A stretch of DNA of 6,842 nt from Desulfatitalea sp. (GTDB taxonomy: Bacteria; Desulfobacterota; Desulfobacteria; Desulfobacterales; Desulfosarcinaceae), in the NCBI GenBank assembly GCA_013041835.1, contig JABDRH010000215.1, forward strand, positions 1 to 6,842, in the 5' to 3' direction. The notes under the pieces are model-generated. The model ran no database searches. It was not told the DNA's origin and saw only the letters and a list, made by a program, of their open reading frames with translations. Numbering within the stretch: position 1 is the first letter of the stretch; every line of letters begins with the position of its first letter. Below are positions 5,695 through 6,842 of the stretch, one piece after another. Both the position numbers and the translations under genes were made by a program.

Positions 5695-6474
5695 ATGCAA
5701 ACCCACACCATTGCCATCGCCAACGAAAAAGGCGGTGTCGGCAAAACCGTCACCGTGATCAATCTGGCCGCCGCCCTGAATCGTCTGAATCGCAAGGTGC
5801 TGGTGGTCGATATGGACCCCCAGGCCAATGCCACCAAGGGGTTGGGCGTGTCGGTCGAGGCAGGCCAGCCCAATATATATGGCCTGCTAAGCGACCCGGA
5901 CGCGGCTGATGCCCATCAGGCCATCGTATCAACCGCCTGGGAAGGGTTGGACGTGATTCCTTCGCATACGGACTTGTCCGGCGCTGAAGTAGAGCTGACG
6001 AACGAACACGGACGCGAAAATCGGCTCAAGGAGGCATTGGCCGATCTTCCTGACGCCTATGATGTCGTCCTTATAGATACCCCGCCCAGCTTATCGCTGT
6101 TGACGGTCAATGTTTTCACCTATGCCCGTTTCGTATTGGTGCCGTGCCAGACCCATCCGTATGCCTACGGGGCTTTGCAAGCGCTTTTCGACACCATCGG
6201 CGCCGTCAAAGACGCCATTAATCCGGACATCACGGTGCTGGGTATCCTGGCCACCTTTTACGATCATCGCACCCGGGTGGCTCGCAGTATCTTGGACCGG
6301 CTGAAAAACGAGGCGGCGTATCGCGACCTTTTGTTCAAGACCGTTATCCGCACCAATACCGCCATCGCCGAAAGCGCGGACAAAGGCCGCCCTGTCGTTT
6401 TTTATCGCCGAAGCAGCTTCGGCGCCATTGATTACACCCAATTTGCAGAAGAGATGATGGCGAGGCTGGATTAG
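5695..6474 (+). CDS. parA: ParA/Soj-type ATPase (259 aa)
   Basis: This is a Walker-type ATPase that in its family positions DNA or large protein cargo by ATP-dependent dimerisation on the nucleoid. The deviant Walker A is NEKGGVGKT (10-18) with signature lysine K12 and K17; Walker A' is VVDMDPQAN (37-45); Walker B is VVLIDTPPS (124-132, D128). The C-terminal half keeps the Soj pattern, including FYDHRTRVA (188-196), a basic region like that used for non-specific DNA binding, and GRPVVFYRRSSFGA (231-244). With no N-terminal helix-turn-helix and 259 residues, it is of the chromosomal Soj size. It starts 12 bp after the GTPase stop. No parB or parS-like site was recognised; the following gene is parE. 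It may therefore work with the GTPase or another partner instead of ParB (inference). MinD is less likely, since no C-terminal amphipathic membrane helix is seen. Confidence 0.94.
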   Translation: MQTHTIAIANEKGGVGKTVTVINLAAALNRLNRKVLVVDMDPQANATKGLGVSVEAGQPNIYGLLSDPDAADAHQAIVSTAWEGLDVIPSHTDLSGAEVELTNEHGRENRLKEALADLPDAYDVVLIDTPPSLSLLTVNVFTYARFVLVPCQTHPYAYGALQALFDTIGAVKDAINPDITVLGILATFYDHRTRVARSILDRLKNEAAYRDLLFKTVIRTNTAIAESADKGRPVVFYRRSSFGAIDYTQFAEEMMARLD

Positions 6475-6492
6475 GGCTCGCGCATCAAACAA

Positions 6493-6502
6493 AACCGCGG
6501 TT
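6493..6502. repeat. 10-bp palindrome between parA and parE
   Basis: AACCGCGGTT is a perfect palindrome 19 bp after the parA stop. It is not followed by a T-run, so it is not a normal terminator; it might be a protein-binding site. No convincing promoter was found in the 106-bp gap, so parE may depend in part on read-through. Confidence 0.25.
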
Positions 6503-6580
6503 GCATGTAAAAAGATGGCTTATGAGAAATATTGGAAATGATCTGAGCATCGCCGGTGGGCGGGTATAAAGGTAGGATGA

Positions 6581-6842
6581 ATGCGAAACAGTAAATTGTT
6601 GAACGGTGGAACCAGGGGACACGGCGGCTACACCGCGGCATCGGTGGAGGTGCTGGAAGGCTTGGATCCGGTCCGCCGTCGTCCGGGAATGTATACCGAT
6701 ACCCAGCGGCCCAATCATCTGGCCCAGGAGGTCGTGGACAACGCGGCCGACGAGGCCGTGGCCGGATTTGCGGATAAGATTGAAGTGATCCTGCACGAGG
6801 ACGGCGCTTTGCAGGTGATCGACAACGGCCGGGGCATGCCGG
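6581..6842 (+). CDS. parE: DNA topoisomerase IV subunit B, N-terminal 87 residues (runs off the right edge)
   Basis: ParE is the ATPase subunit of topoisomerase IV (with ParC), which unlinks daughter chromosomes. The visible part is the start of the GHKL ATPase fold: the signature RRRPGMYTDTQRPNHL (32-47), the helix QEVVDNAADEAVAG (49-62) with catalytic E50 and Mg-binding N54, and IDNGRGMP (80-87) with D81 and the ATP-lid glycines. TDT-x-RPNHL-x-QEV marks ParE; GyrB normally has a longer insert after RPGMYIG. A short tail (residues 1-16, with GGTRGHGG) precedes the conserved start. The ATG at 6581 is preceded by AAGGTAGG (6569-6576). An ATG at 6577 in another frame ends after five codons. It lies 106 bp after parA on the same strand. 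Most of the protein is beyond the window. Confidence 0.93.
   Translation, partial: MRNSKLLNGGTRGHGGYTAASVEVLEGLDPVRRRPGMYTDTQRPNHLAQEVVDNAADEAVAGFADKIEVILHEDGALQVIDNGRGMP

Noticed and set aside
4999..5706. 235-residue minus-strand frame opposite the GTPase 3' end
   Set aside because: A shadow frame of a GC-rich coding strand; it spans the GTPase-parA junction and its composition is Gly/Phe-rich without motifs.
6501..6570. Promoter for parE in the gap (TTGCAT at 6501 or TATAAA at 6565)
   Set aside because: Neither has a partner box at an acceptable distance.
6577..6594. Start of parE at the ATG at 6577
   Set aside because: That frame reads five codons to TAA; only the ATG at 6581 opens into the ParE sequence.

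Overview
The window looks chromosomal and bacterial, with moderate to high GC. It is most likely from a Gram-negative, delta-proteobacterial (Desulfobacterota-like) genome. This placement is an inference from the mix of genes: an outer-membrane barrel of the DUF3187 type, a YqgE/AlgH protein, a ParE-type topoisomerase subunit and a dynamin-like GTPase next to a ParA ATPase. No ribosomal RNA, tRNA, insertion sequence, phage gene or CRISPR array was seen.

Left part (1-1041, minus strand): the first 269 codons of ilvD (dihydroxy-acid dehydratase, branched-chain amino acid synthesis) run off the left edge. Upstream of it is what looks like a complete transcription attenuator: a TTGACA/TAAAAG promoter, a 27-residue leader peptide packed with Ile/Val/Leu codons, a pause hairpin inside that peptide's codons, an antiterminator whose first arm covers the leader stop codon, and a 15-bp terminator hairpin with a U-tract directly before the ilvD ribosome binding site. 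None of these elements depends on database annotation; they can be read base by base.

Middle part (1042-3125): divergent from ilvD lies a predicted secreted beta-barrel protein (DUF3187-like), then yqgE, both on the plus strand. Converging on yqgE from the right is a 49-residue minus-strand gene encoding a four-cysteine protein with a lysine-rich tail. The short gap between the converging genes holds three inverted repeats.

Right part (3126-6842, plus strand): a promoter with a perfect -35 box, a 12-bp palindrome near the predicted transcription start and a leader hairpin precede a 757-residue dynamin-like large GTPase. Its stop codon overlaps the ribosome binding site of a ParA/Soj-type ATPase, so the two are almost certainly co-expressed. 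A ParB is not visible. After a 106-bp gap, parE (topoisomerase IV subunit B) begins and runs off the right edge. The GTPase-ParA pair next to a chromosome-decatenation gene is the best candidate here for a poorly described cellular system. The ilvD attenuator is the best-supported regulatory discovery.
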